A stretch of 49,159 bases of DNA, taken from assembly GCA_964602845.1 (NCBI GenBank), contig CAZRSW010000014.1:1-49159 (forward strand), given 5' to 3'. The notes under the pieces are model-generated. The model saw only the letters and a program-made list of their open reading frames with translations. It had not been told where the DNA came from and did not search any database. The translations under genes and the position numbers were made by a program. The DNA is from CAZRSW01 sp964602845. GTDB taxonomy: Bacteria > Chloroflexota > Dehalococcoidia > Lucifugimonadales > UBA826. Positions 7,603-16,734 of the stretch are shown piece after piece; position 1 is the stretch's first letter; each line of letters opens with the position of its first letter.

Positions 7603-8991
7603 ATGAAAACACGACCTACGATTGGCATACTCGGCTTGGGACACGTGGGGTTGCCTACTGCTGTGGGATTTGCCGATCTCGGTTTTAGGGTGATAGGGGC
7701 TGATGATGATAATGGTAAGGCCGAATTAATACGCAGCGGTATTCCTCCATTTTACGAACCAGATCTTCAAGAAATCTTAACAAGCGTCCTTTCTAACGGT
7801 ATGTTTCAGGTAGCGCAGAGTGTAAAAGAAGCGATTGTAAAGAGTGACGTGATATTTGTGTGTGTAGGGACGCCTCAAAATGATGATGGGTCGGCTGACC
7901 TTTCCCAGATAGAGATTGTGGGTAGGATCATAGCGGCTGAATCTCTGTCGGATAAGTTGGTTGTTGAAAAGAGCACTACGCCAGTTGCAACGGCCCAGAA
8001 TCTTCAGGAAAGCATGAGGAAACATGGTCAAAATTCGGTCATCATTGAAGTGGCAGTTAATCCTGAATTTCTGCGGGAGGGAACTGGGTTGCAAGATTTT
8101 TTTAACCCGGAAAGGATCGTTTTAGGAGTTGAGTCTGAAAGAGCCTGCACTGTATTGGTAGACATTTATTCTCCTCTCATAGCAAGGATGAACGGATGCT
8201 CTGATACGGATGTTACTCGGGATAATAGACGGTTTGTAATTACAGACCTCAACACTGCGGAACTCATCAAGCACGCATCCAACAGTTTTCTGGCGACGAA
8301 AATATCTTTTATAAATACGGTCGCTGATATTTGTGAAAAAGTAGGAGCCGACGTCACCCAAGTGTCTAGAGGCATGGGGATGGATCCAAGAATTGGGTCC
8401 AGTTTTCTCGACGCCGGGTTGGGATTCGGTGGGTATTGTCTTCCCAAAGATATTAAAGCGTTTTCCAAGATAGGTGAGGATCTTGGCGTAGATATGTCCA
8501 TATTCAAGGCAGTTTCTAGCGTAAACCAGAACAGGTCAAAGCATGTCATTGGAAAGCTAAATGAAGAGTTGGGTCGGTTGCATGGTAAGACTGCTGCGTT
8601 GTGGGGTCTCTCGTTTAAGCCGGACACTGACGACATACGCGAGGCGCCAGCAATCCCACTTGCAAAAAGATTGTTAAGTGAAGGTATGAGTTTAAGATTG
8701 CATGATCCAGAGTCGTCGGAATATTTTGCTCAAATAATTACCCCGGGTGAGAGAGTTCACTACTTTGGAAGTCCTGAAGAGGCTGCTAGAGGTGCACATG
8801 TCGTCATAATTGTTACAGAATGGGCAGCATACAAGTCTATTGATCTGGTAAAGATCAGCCAATTAATGGCTCATCCTTTGATAATTGATGGTAGGAATAT
8901 GTTTGATGGGCAAATGGTTCTGGGAGCGGGTATTGACTACAGAGGTGTTGGTAGATATTCCCAGATAAGTAGTAACAAGCACCGACGATGA
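7603..8991 (+). CDS. ugd: UDP-glucose 6-dehydrogenase
   Basis: 462 residues. It converts UDP-glucose to UDP-glucuronate with two NAD+. The N-terminal GILGLGHVGLPTAVGFADLG and the FYEPDLQE motif are characteristic of the UDP-glucose branch. VEKSTTP and VNPEFLREG are also conserved. The catalytic cysteine is Cys279 in GFGGYCLPKD. LWGLSFKPDTDDIREAP opens the C-terminal domain. The next gene starts within its stop codon (ATGA overlap) and encodes a UDP-glucuronate-consuming enzyme, so the pair should run UDP-Glc to UDP-GlcA to UDP-Xyl. Confidence 0.9.
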   Translation: MKTRPTIGILGLGHVGLPTAVGFADLGFRVIGADDDNGKAELIRSGIPPFYEPDLQEILTSVLSNGMFQVAQSVKEAIVKSDVIFVCVGTPQNDDGSADLSQIEIVGRIIAAESLSDKLVVEKSTTPVATAQNLQESMRKHGQNSVIIEVAVNPEFLREGTGLQDFFNPERIVLGVESERACTVLVDIYSPLIARMNGCSDTDVTRDNRRFVITDLNTAELIKHASNSFLATKISFINTVADICEKVGADVTQVSRGMGMDPRIGSSFLDAGLGFGGYCLPKDIKAFSKIGEDLGVDMSIFKAVSSVNQNRSKHVIGKLNEELGRLHGKTAALWGLSFKPDTDDIREAPAIPLAKRLLSEGMSLRLHDPESSEYFAQIITPGERVHYFGSPEEAARGAHVVIIVTEWAAYKSIDLVKISQLMAHPLIIDGRNMFDGQMVLGAGIDYRGVGRYSQISSNKHRR

Positions 8992-9929
8992 TAACAGAAA
9001 ATGTTCTGGTCACTGGAGGTTCCGGTTTTCTCGGCTCGCACTTGTGCGAGCGCTTGCTCTCGGAAGGATACAGAGTGATATGCATGGACAACCTTTTGAC
9101 TGGCCGATTGGAGAACATAGAGCATATGATGGATGAAGATGCATTTGAGTTCTGTGAAGCGAGTGTAACCGAGTATATTGGAATATCCGAGGCAGTCAAT
9201 TATGTGCTTCATTTTGCAAGCCCGGCTAGCCCTAAGGATTATTATGAAAATCCGATACACACCTTGAAAGTCGGAGCTATAGGAACATTGAACTCCCTGG
9301 GATTGGCGAGATCCAAAAGCGCCGTATTCTTGCTGGCTTCAACTTCAGAAGTTTATGGTGATCCTTTAGAGTCCCCCCAAAGAGAGACTTACTGGGGAAA
9401 CGTAAACCCACTAGGTAAACGCAGTGTCTATGATGAAGCAAAAAGGTTTGCCGAGGCGATAACCATGGCGTATCACCGGGAGCATGGTGTTGATACAAGG
9501 ATAGCTAGAATATTCAATTGCTACGGGCCGAGAATGAGACCTAACGATGGAAGAGCTCTGCCGAATTTTATATTTCAGTCGTCTCATGGAATTCCGATAA
9601 CGGTTTTTGGTGACGGGAGCCAGACAAGGTCGTTTTGTCATGTGGATGACCTCGTGGAAGGGCTATTCAGATTGCTGACAATTCCAGAAAGCAAATTTGG
9701 GGAGGCCATCGACAGAGTAGTTAACATAGGGAATCCAGAAGAGCTTTCCATGCTAGAAGTTGCCCAATTGGTTCGTGACTCCGTTAACAGTTGCAGTGAC
9801 ATAGAGTTTTTGCCCTTGCCTCAGGATGATCCAAAAACGAGGCGTCCAGACATAACAAAGGCTAAGGAGCTTCTGGGGTGGCAGCCGCAAATAACGTTCC
9901 AAGAAGGTTTGAGGAGAACGCTAACATGA
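8988..9929 (+). CDS. UDP-glucuronate decarboxylase (UDP-xylose synthase-like)
   Basis: 313-residue extended SDR. It oxidises UDP-GlcA at C4, decarboxylates it and reduces it to UDP-xylose. The NAD motif is VTGGSGFLGSHLCERLL. HFASPASPKDY, STSEVYGDP, YWGNVNPLGKRSVYDEAKR and ARIFNCYGPRM are hallmarks of the UXS subgroup, and the YDEAK block holds the catalytic Tyr/Lys. It overlaps ugd by four bases (ATGA), so it is translationally coupled. A product with 4-keto chemistry only cannot be excluded, but no ArnA-type formyltransferase domain is attached. Confidence 0.88.
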   Translation: MITENVLVTGGSGFLGSHLCERLLSEGYRVICMDNLLTGRLENIEHMMDEDAFEFCEASVTEYIGISEAVNYVLHFASPASPKDYYENPIHTLKVGAIGTLNSLGLARSKSAVFLLASTSEVYGDPLESPQRETYWGNVNPLGKRSVYDEAKRFAEAITMAYHREHGVDTRIARIFNCYGPRMRPNDGRALPNFIFQSSHGIPITVFGDGSQTRSFCHVDDLVEGLFRLLTIPESKFGEAIDRVVNIGNPEELSMLEVAQLVRDSVNSCSDIEFLPLPQDDPKTRRPDITKAKELLGWQPQITFQEGLRRTLT

Positions 9930-10011
9930 GGCTTAATGGCTGACTTGGATGATCTTCGTGGAGACAATCAAAGAAGGAACAACCGGAAACAGACTTTCAT
10001 GCGTGTAGGCA

Positions 10012-10683
10012 TTGTATTTGTCATCCGATACTAACATTTTCATTCAGGCCCGAATGTCGTCGGTAAGGTATCCTGGCAAGGTTCTTGCTCCCTTCAATGG
10101 AAAGCCGGTAATCAGTCAGTTATTAGACAGAATAGAAAAAGTATTTCCTATGGACAGGGTAATAGTTTTAACTAGTGACGATGTTTCCGATGATCCAATC
10201 GTTGGCTTCTTGGATAGGGTAGGTGTCAAAACATATCGAGGATCCTTGTGTGACGTGTTTGATAGATTTAGGAAATGCCTCAGTAAATTTGAGTGTGAAT
10301 GGTTTTTTAGAATATCAGCGGACAGCCCATTGTTTGAAGGTGATTTGCTTAGATTCATGTCTAAATTTATTGACAGGAGAGATGTTGATATTGTGACGAA
10401 TATCTTTCCGAGGAGTTTCCCAAAGGGACACAGCCTAGAAATGATCAAGTCCGACGTATTTGCAACTATAGACACGGAGACTTTAACACCTGATCAAAAA
10501 GAACACGTGACAAAAGTTTATTACGACAATCATAGGGATTATTCGATAATGAACGTACATTCAGGGAAAACCAGACTTGCCAGCATGAATTTTTGTGTCG
10601 ACACGTTGGAGGATTTGCGTCGTTTAGAGATGATGTCTAATGGAATTAAGAACAACTACGATTATAGTGTTGAGCTTAGGTAG
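10012..10683 (+). CDS. SpsF-type sugar cytidylyltransferase (first of three)
   Basis: 223 residues. NTP-transferase fold with the SpsF/CMP-nonulosonate synthetase signature IFIQARMSSVRYPGKVL near the N-terminus, then ISADSPLF where related enzymes read TGDCPL. The family activates Kdo-like or nonulosonic acids, or other sugars, as CMP- or NDP-sugars. The aspartate and lysine pattern is kept, but the block ISADSPLF diverges from its two paralogues (at 24557 and 37964), so its sugar is probably different. The start is uncertain: TTG at 10012 or 10018. An ATG at 9999 lies in another frame and runs into a stop after 11 codons. The next gene follows after six bases. Confidence 0.7.
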   Translation: MYLSSDTNIFIQARMSSVRYPGKVLAPFNGKPVISQLLDRIEKVFPMDRVIVLTSDDVSDDPIVGFLDRVGVKTYRGSLCDVFDRFRKCLSKFECEWFFRISADSPLFEGDLLRFMSKFIDRRDVDIVTNIFPRSFPKGHSLEMIKSDVFATIDTETLTPDQKEHVTKVYYDNHRDYSIMNVHSGKTRLASMNFCVDTLEDLRRLEMMSNGIKNNYDYSVELR

Positions 10684-10689
10684 CTGGTA

Positions 10690-11718
10690 GTGGCCGGAAA
10701 TATGGATAAGGGAAAGTTAGGAGTAGCAATTATTGGGCTAGGGGTTGGAGAACAACATGCGAGAGCCTTTGCTGAAAGTCGGGACTGCGAAATCAGATGG
10801 CTATGTGATTTTGATTTGAAGAGAGCCAATCTTTTGAGGGATGATCTTAGATGCCAGGCAGGTATAACTGATAACATCCAAATAGCACTAGATGATCCGG
10901 GTGTAGACATTGTATCCATTGCGTCTTTTGATGATCACCATTATGAACAGGTGGTCGATTGTATGAAGGCAGGGAAACACGTTTTTGTAGAAAAACCGCT
11001 TTGCCGTAATTTAGCAGAGTTGTCTCATATAAAAAAGGTTTGGGCATCCCATAAAGGGGAACTGAAGCTCCGTTCCAACTTACTTTTGAGAGCAGCTCCT
11101 CTTTACCGTTGGTTAAAAGAACAACTGGAGAGCTCAGACTTTGGAGATGTTTATGCATTTGACGGAGAATATCTTTACGGAAGATTAAGTAAACTCACTG
11201 AAGGCTGGCGTAAAGAGATCTTTGATTATTCAGTTATGGAAGGTGGCGGGATTCATCTGGTTGACTTGATGATATGGTTGACTGGCCAAAGACCCACCCG
11301 GGTATTTGCCTCTGGAAATAGGATATGTACGGAAGGGACAGAGTTTCGATATAACGACTACATGACCACAATTATGCATTTCCCCTCAGGTTTGATTGGT
11401 CGAATAACCGCCAATTTTGGTTGCGTACATAGGCATCATCACGTAATGAGAATTTATGGTACGGATAAGACATTTTTTTATGATGACGCAGGTCCTAGAA
11501 TACATGTTTCCAGGGATTCCGAGATCGACGGGACTCGAATTACTCTTGATCCGTTAACTGAAAATAAGGGCGTATTGATAGGGGATTTTCTTGATTCTAT
11601 CGTTAAAGGGAGAAATACGTCGAAGGAGACTCAGGAAATGTTTGATGTTGTTAGTATTTGTGCTGCTAGTGATGAATCTGAAAAATATGGTAACGTGCAG
11701 AAAATCCAATATGTGTAA
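10690..11718 (+). CDS. Gfo/Idh/MocA-family sugar oxidoreductase (first of three)
   Basis: 342 residues. The N-terminal Rossmann domain reads GVAIIGLGVGEQHARAFAES, with VSIASFDDHHYEQV and KHVFVEKPLCRN following. The EKP lysine is the usual catalytic/NAD-positioning residue. The C-terminal alpha/beta domain contains EGGGIHLVDLMIWLTG, the substrate-side motif. Members oxidise or reduce a hydroxyl of nucleotide or free sugars with NAD(P), here most likely making a keto sugar for the aminotransferase that follows. GTG 10690 has TAGG nine bases upstream; ATG 10702 is the alternative. Substrate unknown. Confidence 0.8.
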   Translation: MAGNMDKGKLGVAIIGLGVGEQHARAFAESRDCEIRWLCDFDLKRANLLRDDLRCQAGITDNIQIALDDPGVDIVSIASFDDHHYEQVVDCMKAGKHVFVEKPLCRNLAELSHIKKVWASHKGELKLRSNLLLRAAPLYRWLKEQLESSDFGDVYAFDGEYLYGRLSKLTEGWRKEIFDYSVMEGGGIHLVDLMIWLTGQRPTRVFASGNRICTEGTEFRYNDYMTTIMHFPSGLIGRITANFGCVHRHHHVMRIYGTDKTFFYDDAGPRIHVSRDSEIDGTRITLDPLTENKGVLIGDFLDSIVKGRNTSKETQEMFDVVSICAASDESEKYGNVQKIQYV

Positions 11719-11726
11719 CAGGTAAA

Positions 11727-12875
11727 TTGAACGATATCCCCTTTGCCCGCCCCTCGATAACTGATGAGGAGAGAGAGGCCGTTAGCCGTGTCCTCTCTGG
11801 GCATATTCTTACTCATGGCCCAGAAACCTCCTCATTTGAAGAGGCCTTTGGTGATTATTTAGGCGGGGAAGTTTACGCTGTTGCGGTGAGTTCTTGTACT
11901 GCGGCTTTGCACTTGGTATACCTAGAATTGAATATTGGTGAAGGGGATGAGGTTATAGTTCCGGCTATGACTCATGTTGCTACAGCGCACGCGGTTGAGA
12001 TAATGGGTGCCAAGCCGATATTCGTTGATTGTGAACCTCAGACCGGGAATGTCGTTGCAAAGGAAATTGAGAAGAAAATTACCAAGAGGACAAAAGCTAT
12101 TTCCTTGGTGCATTTCCTAGGGATCCCCTGCGACATGGAAGAAATAAATGATCTTGCTGATGCTTATTCTTTGCCAGTGGTTGAGGATTGTGCTTTGACT
12201 CTTGGTGGAAAGCAAAAAGGAAAACATGTCGGAACTACAGGATATGTTGGTTGTTTTTCTTTTTATCCAACAAAACACATCACTACCGGAGATGGTGGTA
12301 TGTTGGTTACTAGGCACAAGCACGTTGCGGAAACTGTTTCGAGAATTAGGGCGTTTGGCGTAGATAGGTCGCACAGTGAAAGATCTGTACCGGGCATATA
12401 TGATGTTCCTGTTTTGGGTTTAAATTACAGGATGTCTGAGGTACAAGCTGCGATTGGAAGGCAACAAATAAATAAATTAGGGCAGATTAATACAATCCGA
12501 GGGCGAAATTTTTCGAGGCTCAGCTCTTTGATAGGTGATTATTCGGACATCCTGGTAATAGATGCAAAATCTGGGGATTTTGTTAATAGCCATTACTGCT
12601 TGACCGTTGTGCTGCAGGGGGATTTGGATGATATGAGAGATGATGTTATGGCTGGATTAAACTCCCAAGGGATAGGAACCAGCGTATATTACCCTCATCC
12701 AGTCCCAAGGTTAGAGTACTATCGTAAGAAGTATGGGTATAGGACTGCGGAATTTGAAAACGCGGAGGCGATTAGTGATAATTCTATTGCGCTCCCCGTA
12801 GGTCCGCACCTTTCTGACGAAGACATTGATTATATTGGGAGAGTATTTCGAGATATAATTGAGGGAATAAGATAG
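11727..12875 (+). CDS. DegT/DnrJ/EryC1-family sugar aminotransferase (first of three)
   Basis: 382-residue PLP enzyme. The internal aldimine lysine is K183 in YPTKHITTGDGG, and the PLP phosphate-binding region is SSCTAALHL. VEDCALTLGG carries the aspartate that contacts the pyridine nitrogen. It should transaminate a keto sugar, probably the product of the preceding oxidoreductase or the following epimerase. It starts at TTG 11727 with AGG a few bases upstream, since no ATG precedes the conserved IPFARPSITDEE block. It overlaps the next gene by one base (TAGTG). Confidence 0.88.
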   Translation: MNDIPFARPSITDEEREAVSRVLSGHILTHGPETSSFEEAFGDYLGGEVYAVAVSSCTAALHLVYLELNIGEGDEVIVPAMTHVATAHAVEIMGAKPIFVDCEPQTGNVVAKEIEKKITKRTKAISLVHFLGIPCDMEEINDLADAYSLPVVEDCALTLGGKQKGKHVGTTGYVGCFSFYPTKHITTGDGGMLVTRHKHVAETVSRIRAFGVDRSHSERSVPGIYDVPVLGLNYRMSEVQAAIGRQQINKLGQINTIRGRNFSRLSSLIGDYSDILVIDAKSGDFVNSHYCLTVVLQGDLDDMRDDVMAGLNSQGIGTSVYYPHPVPRLEYYRKKYGYRTAEFENAEAISDNSIALPVGPHLSDEDIDYIGRVFRDIIEGIR

Positions 12876-13903
12876 TGAATCATTCTGTTTTTGGGAAAAA
12901 GATTTTATTAATAGGTGGCGCGGGGTTTATTGGCCACAACCTCGCATTGCATTTGAAGGCATTAGGGGGTGAGATTGAGGTAATAGACGGTCTGCAAGTA
13001 AACAACTTGCTGACTTACTCATCTTCATATCCCGATCTTCACAATAAAGATTTGTATCTGAAGATTATTAACGAGAGATTGGATCTTCTAAGGAATGCGG
13101 ACATCCCGCTGCACCCGATGGATGCTAGGGACTATCATGCATTAGGAGATTTGATTCACAAGGGTATAAGGCCGAATATAATAGTCCACTTGGCTGCAGT
13201 CTCCCACGCGGGTCGTTCCAATAAGGACCCACATAGTACATTCGACCACAGTTTGCGTACACTGGAAAATGCTCTTGATTGTTCGAGAGGTTCAGGACAT
13301 TTGGATCAGGTTGAACAATTCATTTATTTGTCATCTAGTATGGCATATGGGAATTTCTTAAGCGAAGAGGTTACTGAAGATCATCCCCTCGATCCCATAG
13401 GTATATATGGTGCATTGAAGGTGGCGGGGGAGAAGATGGTGATAGCCTATCAACAGGTTTTTGATATTCCGTATACAATTCTGCGCCCGTCTGCCCTTTA
13501 TGGCCCCCGCTGTGTCAGTCGCCGGGTGGGGCAAATTTTCATTGAAAACGCGCTCAATAAGTCAAAACTGCGGGTTGATGGTGACGGGAGCGACAAACTG
13601 GATTTCACTTATATAGAAGATCTTGTATCGGGAATAGCCGCTACTATAGGTAATCCCGCTGCTGAAAATGAGATTTTTAACATTACCTATGGTCAATCTA
13701 GATCTATCAGCGAATTGGTTGAGGTGATCCAATATCATTTTGAAGACGTTGAAATAGAACGGGTGGAAAGAGACGCTTTGATGCCGTTCCGCGGCACTTT
13801 GAGTATAGATAAGATCAGGGATTCGGTTGGTTATAATCCTAGTTTTCCTTTGGAATCAGGAATGGAAAAATATATAGAGTGGTACAGAAACGTCGTTGTT
13901 TGA
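12875..13903 (+). CDS. NAD-dependent epimerase/dehydratase
   Basis: 342 residues of the extended SDR fold. The NAD motif is LLIGGAGFIGHNLALHL. Catalytic residues appear in YLSSSMAYG and YGALKVAGEKM. LRPSALYGPRC and DFTYIEDLV are the usual later signatures. An insert near residues 48-75 (NKDLYLKIINERLDLLRNAD) lengthens the region after the second beta strand compared with GalE-like proteins. The substrate cannot be read from sequence; placement between a sugar aminotransferase and formyltransferases suggests a nucleotide amino sugar. Start is GTG 12875, one-base overlap with the upstream stop. Confidence 0.8.
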   Translation: MNHSVFGKKILLIGGAGFIGHNLALHLKALGGEIEVIDGLQVNNLLTYSSSYPDLHNKDLYLKIINERLDLLRNADIPLHPMDARDYHALGDLIHKGIRPNIIVHLAAVSHAGRSNKDPHSTFDHSLRTLENALDCSRGSGHLDQVEQFIYLSSSMAYGNFLSEEVTEDHPLDPIGIYGALKVAGEKMVIAYQQVFDIPYTILRPSALYGPRCVSRRVGQIFIENALNKSKLRVDGDGSDKLDFTYIEDLVSGIAATIGNPAAENEIFNITYGQSRSISELVEVIQYHFEDVEIERVERDALMPFRGTLSIDKIRDSVGYNPSFPLESGMEKYIEWYRNVVV

Positions 13904-13968
13904 ACTTAACAGGACGCCGATTTTAATTATATGAATTGCTCATTAATTTCGCATAGAATCACCTGACA

Positions 13969-14925
13969 ATGAAATTGATATTCTTCGGTAAGGGAAACCG
14001 AGGGGTAGATTGTCTTAGGGCCCTTCAGTCTCTTGAACATGATGTACGACTAGTCGTTACTCAACCGGAATCTGGGGATGAGTGGTATGGCTCGATCGAA
14101 AAGCTGGCGAAGTCACTTGGCATACCTATATTCCAACCTGCAGACCCAAATACTGTCGAAGCAATTAAGGCGTATCAGGCTCATGAACCTGACGTATTTG
14201 TTCTTGCGGGCTATGGGAAGATTCTAAGGCAGAGAGTTCTTACAATACCGAACCTAATTTCCATCAATTTGCATGCTGGAAAATTACCAGAATACAGAGG
14301 ATCATCGCCCTTGAATTGGGCTCTGATAAATGGTGAAGATTCGTTTTCCCTTTCGATCATCGCGGTAGATGAAGGGATCGACACTGGCGACATCTTGAAG
14401 GAATTGACTTTTCCAATTGGTCAAACTGACACGATTGAAGATCTCCATCACATAGCGAATGAATATTTCCCGAAGATCTTGGTAGAAGTATTAGAAGATA
14501 TCGCCGCGGGAACATTGAACAGAGTGAAGCAAGCAGCATTTGCAGCAAATTATTATCCGTTAAGGTTTCCAGACGATGGGATTGTAGTTTGGGACATGAG
14601 TACTTCGGAGCAGGTTCACAATAAGATTAGGGCTCTTACAGTCCCCTATCCTTGTGCTTTCACGTTTAATAAAGGTAGAAAGATCAAGTTAATTTCGTCA
14701 AACCTTGAATCATTTGGTTTCAGGGGGGAACCAGGGAAGATTTATAGGATTGGGCCAAAAGGATTGCTAGTTTGCGCCTCTGATAAATGTTTATGGATCA
14801 CTGAAGCTGTGTATGAGGACAATGGGGAATCAGTATTTGGAGATATTAATCGGTATGAATCGTTTTCTACTGTTAGGGGATATATTCTCGGACAGGAGCG
14901 CATGACTAAGGAGGATATTTTTTAA
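13969..14925 (+). CDS. Sugar N-formyltransferase (Fmt/ArnA-like), first of tandem pair
   Basis: 318 residues. Formyltransferase fold with the catalytic Asn-x-His in SINLHAGKLPEYRGSSPLNW and the aspartate in DEGIDTGDILKE. These belong to the N10-formyltetrahydrofolate-dependent class (Fmt, ArnA N-domain, sugar N-formyltransferases). The C-terminal part (IRALTVPYPCAFTF near residues 223-237) resembles the ArnA/Fmt C-domain start, so this is the longer, two-domain type. Adjacent aminotransferase and NeuB genes make an amino sugar the likely acceptor rather than Met-tRNA. It ends one base before the second formyltransferase. Confidence 0.85.
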   Translation: MKLIFFGKGNRGVDCLRALQSLEHDVRLVVTQPESGDEWYGSIEKLAKSLGIPIFQPADPNTVEAIKAYQAHEPDVFVLAGYGKILRQRVLTIPNLISINLHAGKLPEYRGSSPLNWALINGEDSFSLSIIAVDEGIDTGDILKELTFPIGQTDTIEDLHHIANEYFPKILVEVLEDIAAGTLNRVKQAAFAANYYPLRFPDDGIVVWDMSTSEQVHNKIRALTVPYPCAFTFNKGRKIKLISSNLESFGFRGEPGKIYRIGPKGLLVCASDKCLWITEAVYEDNGESVFGDINRYESFSTVRGYILGQERMTKEDIF

Positions 14926-14926
14926 C

Positions 14927-15784
14927 TTGCCAGATAACTATAGGACTCCTGAAATAGTTTCATTGCCCTTAAAGGTCGCTATCTTGACGACCCGTACGCC
15001 GCATCATGTCCATTTTATGAGGGAATTGAATCGGCAGTGCTCCGACTTCGTAGAATTAGGCCTTGTTTTGATTGAGACAAAGCCCTTTCCTTATAAGAAG
15101 TTTTTTTTCAGGCATATAGTAAGGAATTGGTATAATCCTTTGCAGTGGTTATTACTGAATCCTTATTTAAACATTCCATACAAATCGAATGAACAAAGGG
15201 ATTTTGAATTACGCGAGTTCTTTTGTGAGTCGGGTCTCCATTATGACTCTGATGACGGTATTCCAAAGGTAGAAGTTCGCAACGTAAATGCAAAATATGC
15301 ACGGCAGCAATTGATTGAATATGGGCCGGACCTAATTTTAGTTTATGGGACAGGTTTGGTTAGTCCGGAAGTTTTTAATATTGCCTCAATTACGGCGATC
15401 AATTGCCATGGAGGTTGGCTTCCTGATTATCGTGGATCTGACACGAATCTTTGGGCGGTTATTCGGAGTGATTTCGACAAATTGGGTTTGGCATGGCATA
15501 AAGTTGATGCCACGTTTGACACTGGGCCGATATTTATGATGGAGCGGGTTGCTCCAAGGGCAGATTTGGACTATGTTTCACTTCGCTACTACACAACCCT
15601 ATTGGCAACGGACATGTGTGTCCGATTATTGAAAAAAATCGCGAAAGGGAATGTGGAGACACAAGTACAGAGTGAAAACAGCAAGGATCGAAATTTGTTT
15701 AGGTTTATGCCTTATGTTTTGAAATGGATCGCTGACTATAAGCTAAAAAGACATTTTGGCGGGAGGTTCATGATTTGGTCATAG
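14927..15784 (+). CDS. Formyltransferase-fold protein, second of tandem pair
   Basis: 285 residues. Keeps the formyltransferase core: NCHGGWLPDYRGSDTNLWAV with the N-x-H catalytic pair, and the aspartate in ATFDTGPIF. The N-terminal strand is KVAILTTRTPHHVHFMREL. It is shorter than the upstream enzyme and lacks its C-domain; a basic tail (KLKRHFGGRFMIW) ends it. It is probably another sugar N-formyltransferase with its own acceptor. TTG 14927 is the start, supported by AAGGAGG at 14908-14914 inside the previous gene (12-base spacing). The following deacetylase gene overlaps it by ten bases. Confidence 0.8.
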   Translation: MPDNYRTPEIVSLPLKVAILTTRTPHHVHFMRELNRQCSDFVELGLVLIETKPFPYKKFFFRHIVRNWYNPLQWLLLNPYLNIPYKSNEQRDFELREFFCESGLHYDSDDGIPKVEVRNVNAKYARQQLIEYGPDLILVYGTGLVSPEVFNIASITAINCHGGWLPDYRGSDTNLWAVIRSDFDKLGLAWHKVDATFDTGPIFMMERVAPRADLDYVSLRYYTTLLATDMCVRLLKKIAKGNVETQVQSENSKDRNLFRFMPYVLKWIADYKLKRHFGGRFMIWS

Positions 15785-16722
15785 ATAGCGAATTTCAACC
15801 ATTGAGATCCGGAGAGTACACGATAATCCTCTATCACGGAGTCTACGACGATTCGTTAGAGCTAGGGGGGAGAAACAGCTCCGGAAAACATATTTCAAAG
15901 TCAACATTCTTGTCACAGATGAATACGGTAATAGAAAATTGGAATGTGGTAACGATGTCTGAAATAGCCCTAGCCCACCAAGGACTTTTCGAACTCCCGG
16001 AGAAATCGGTGGCTGTGACGATAGATGATGGATTTTCGAATACCTATTATCATGCTTGGCCAATCCTCAAGGAATTGGGTATTAGGGCTACTTATTATTT
16101 GGCTACCGGGTTGATTGGAACTGGCAAAATGGGATGGACTGATCAACTTGAAAGTCTATTTCTGGATAGTAGTGAAAGCCAAATAGGCATAGATATAGAT
16201 GGCCAAATACACACATACGAATTGTCTCACCAGGAAAAGAGAGTTTCAGCTCTTACAGACTTAAAAAAGATTTGCAAGCAATTGCCTTTCGACCAAGTCT
16301 CTCACGTTTTAGAAGACGTGGCCTGTCAACTTAATATGGAGCCTGATTCATCCCATCCTCTCTATGAAATGTTGAATTGGGATCAGGTTAGGGAGATGTT
16401 TCACGAGGGCACATTCGAATTCGGATCGCATACGGTTGATCATATCCCCTTGTCAAGATTGCCCTTTGATGAAATGTCTCGCCAAGTAGAAGAATCCCTT
16501 CATAGGATCACTATGGAAATCGGGCAAAAATGCAAGAAATTTTCCTATCCAGAGGGTCAAGCTGATGATTTTAATGATCAATGTATCGAATTCTTGAAAT
16601 CAATTGGGTTGGACCATTGCCCCACGGCAATAGAAGGTAAGAATTCCATTTATCTAACCGACCCATTTAAGATAAAAAGATGCATGATTGGGTTTGAGGG
16701 TAGACCGTTTATTCTGAATTAA
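15775..16722 (+). CDS. Polysaccharide deacetylase (NodB homology domain)
   Basis: 315 residues. NodB-type metal-dependent amidase: motif 1 TIDDGFSNTY supplies the catalytic/metal Asp pair, and motif 2 GSHTVDHIPLSRL supplies the His-x3-His zinc ligands. KFSYPEGQ is the motif-3 position. Such enzymes remove N-acetyl (or formyl-like acyl) groups from amino sugars. No signal peptide is visible, so it probably acts in the cytoplasm on a precursor, for example freeing an amine that the neighbouring formyltransferases then modify. Start TTG 15775 has GGAGG at 15762-15766 with eight-base spacing, overlapping the previous gene. Confidence 0.82.
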   Translation: MVIDSEFQPLRSGEYTIILYHGVYDDSLELGGRNSSGKHISKSTFLSQMNTVIENWNVVTMSEIALAHQGLFELPEKSVAVTIDDGFSNTYYHAWPILKELGIRATYYLATGLIGTGKMGWTDQLESLFLDSSESQIGIDIDGQIHTYELSHQEKRVSALTDLKKICKQLPFDQVSHVLEDVACQLNMEPDSSHPLYEMLNWDQVREMFHEGTFEFGSHTVDHIPLSRLPFDEMSRQVEESLHRITMEIGQKCKKFSYPEGQADDFNDQCIEFLKSIGLDHCPTAIEGKNSIYLTDPFKIKRCMIGFEGRPFILN

Positions 16723-16734
16723 TCTTGGAGGAGA

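Noticed and set aside
9999..10034. ATG 9999 as the start of the first SpsF-like gene
   Set aside because: It is out of frame with the conserved IFIQARMSS block and stops after 11 codons.
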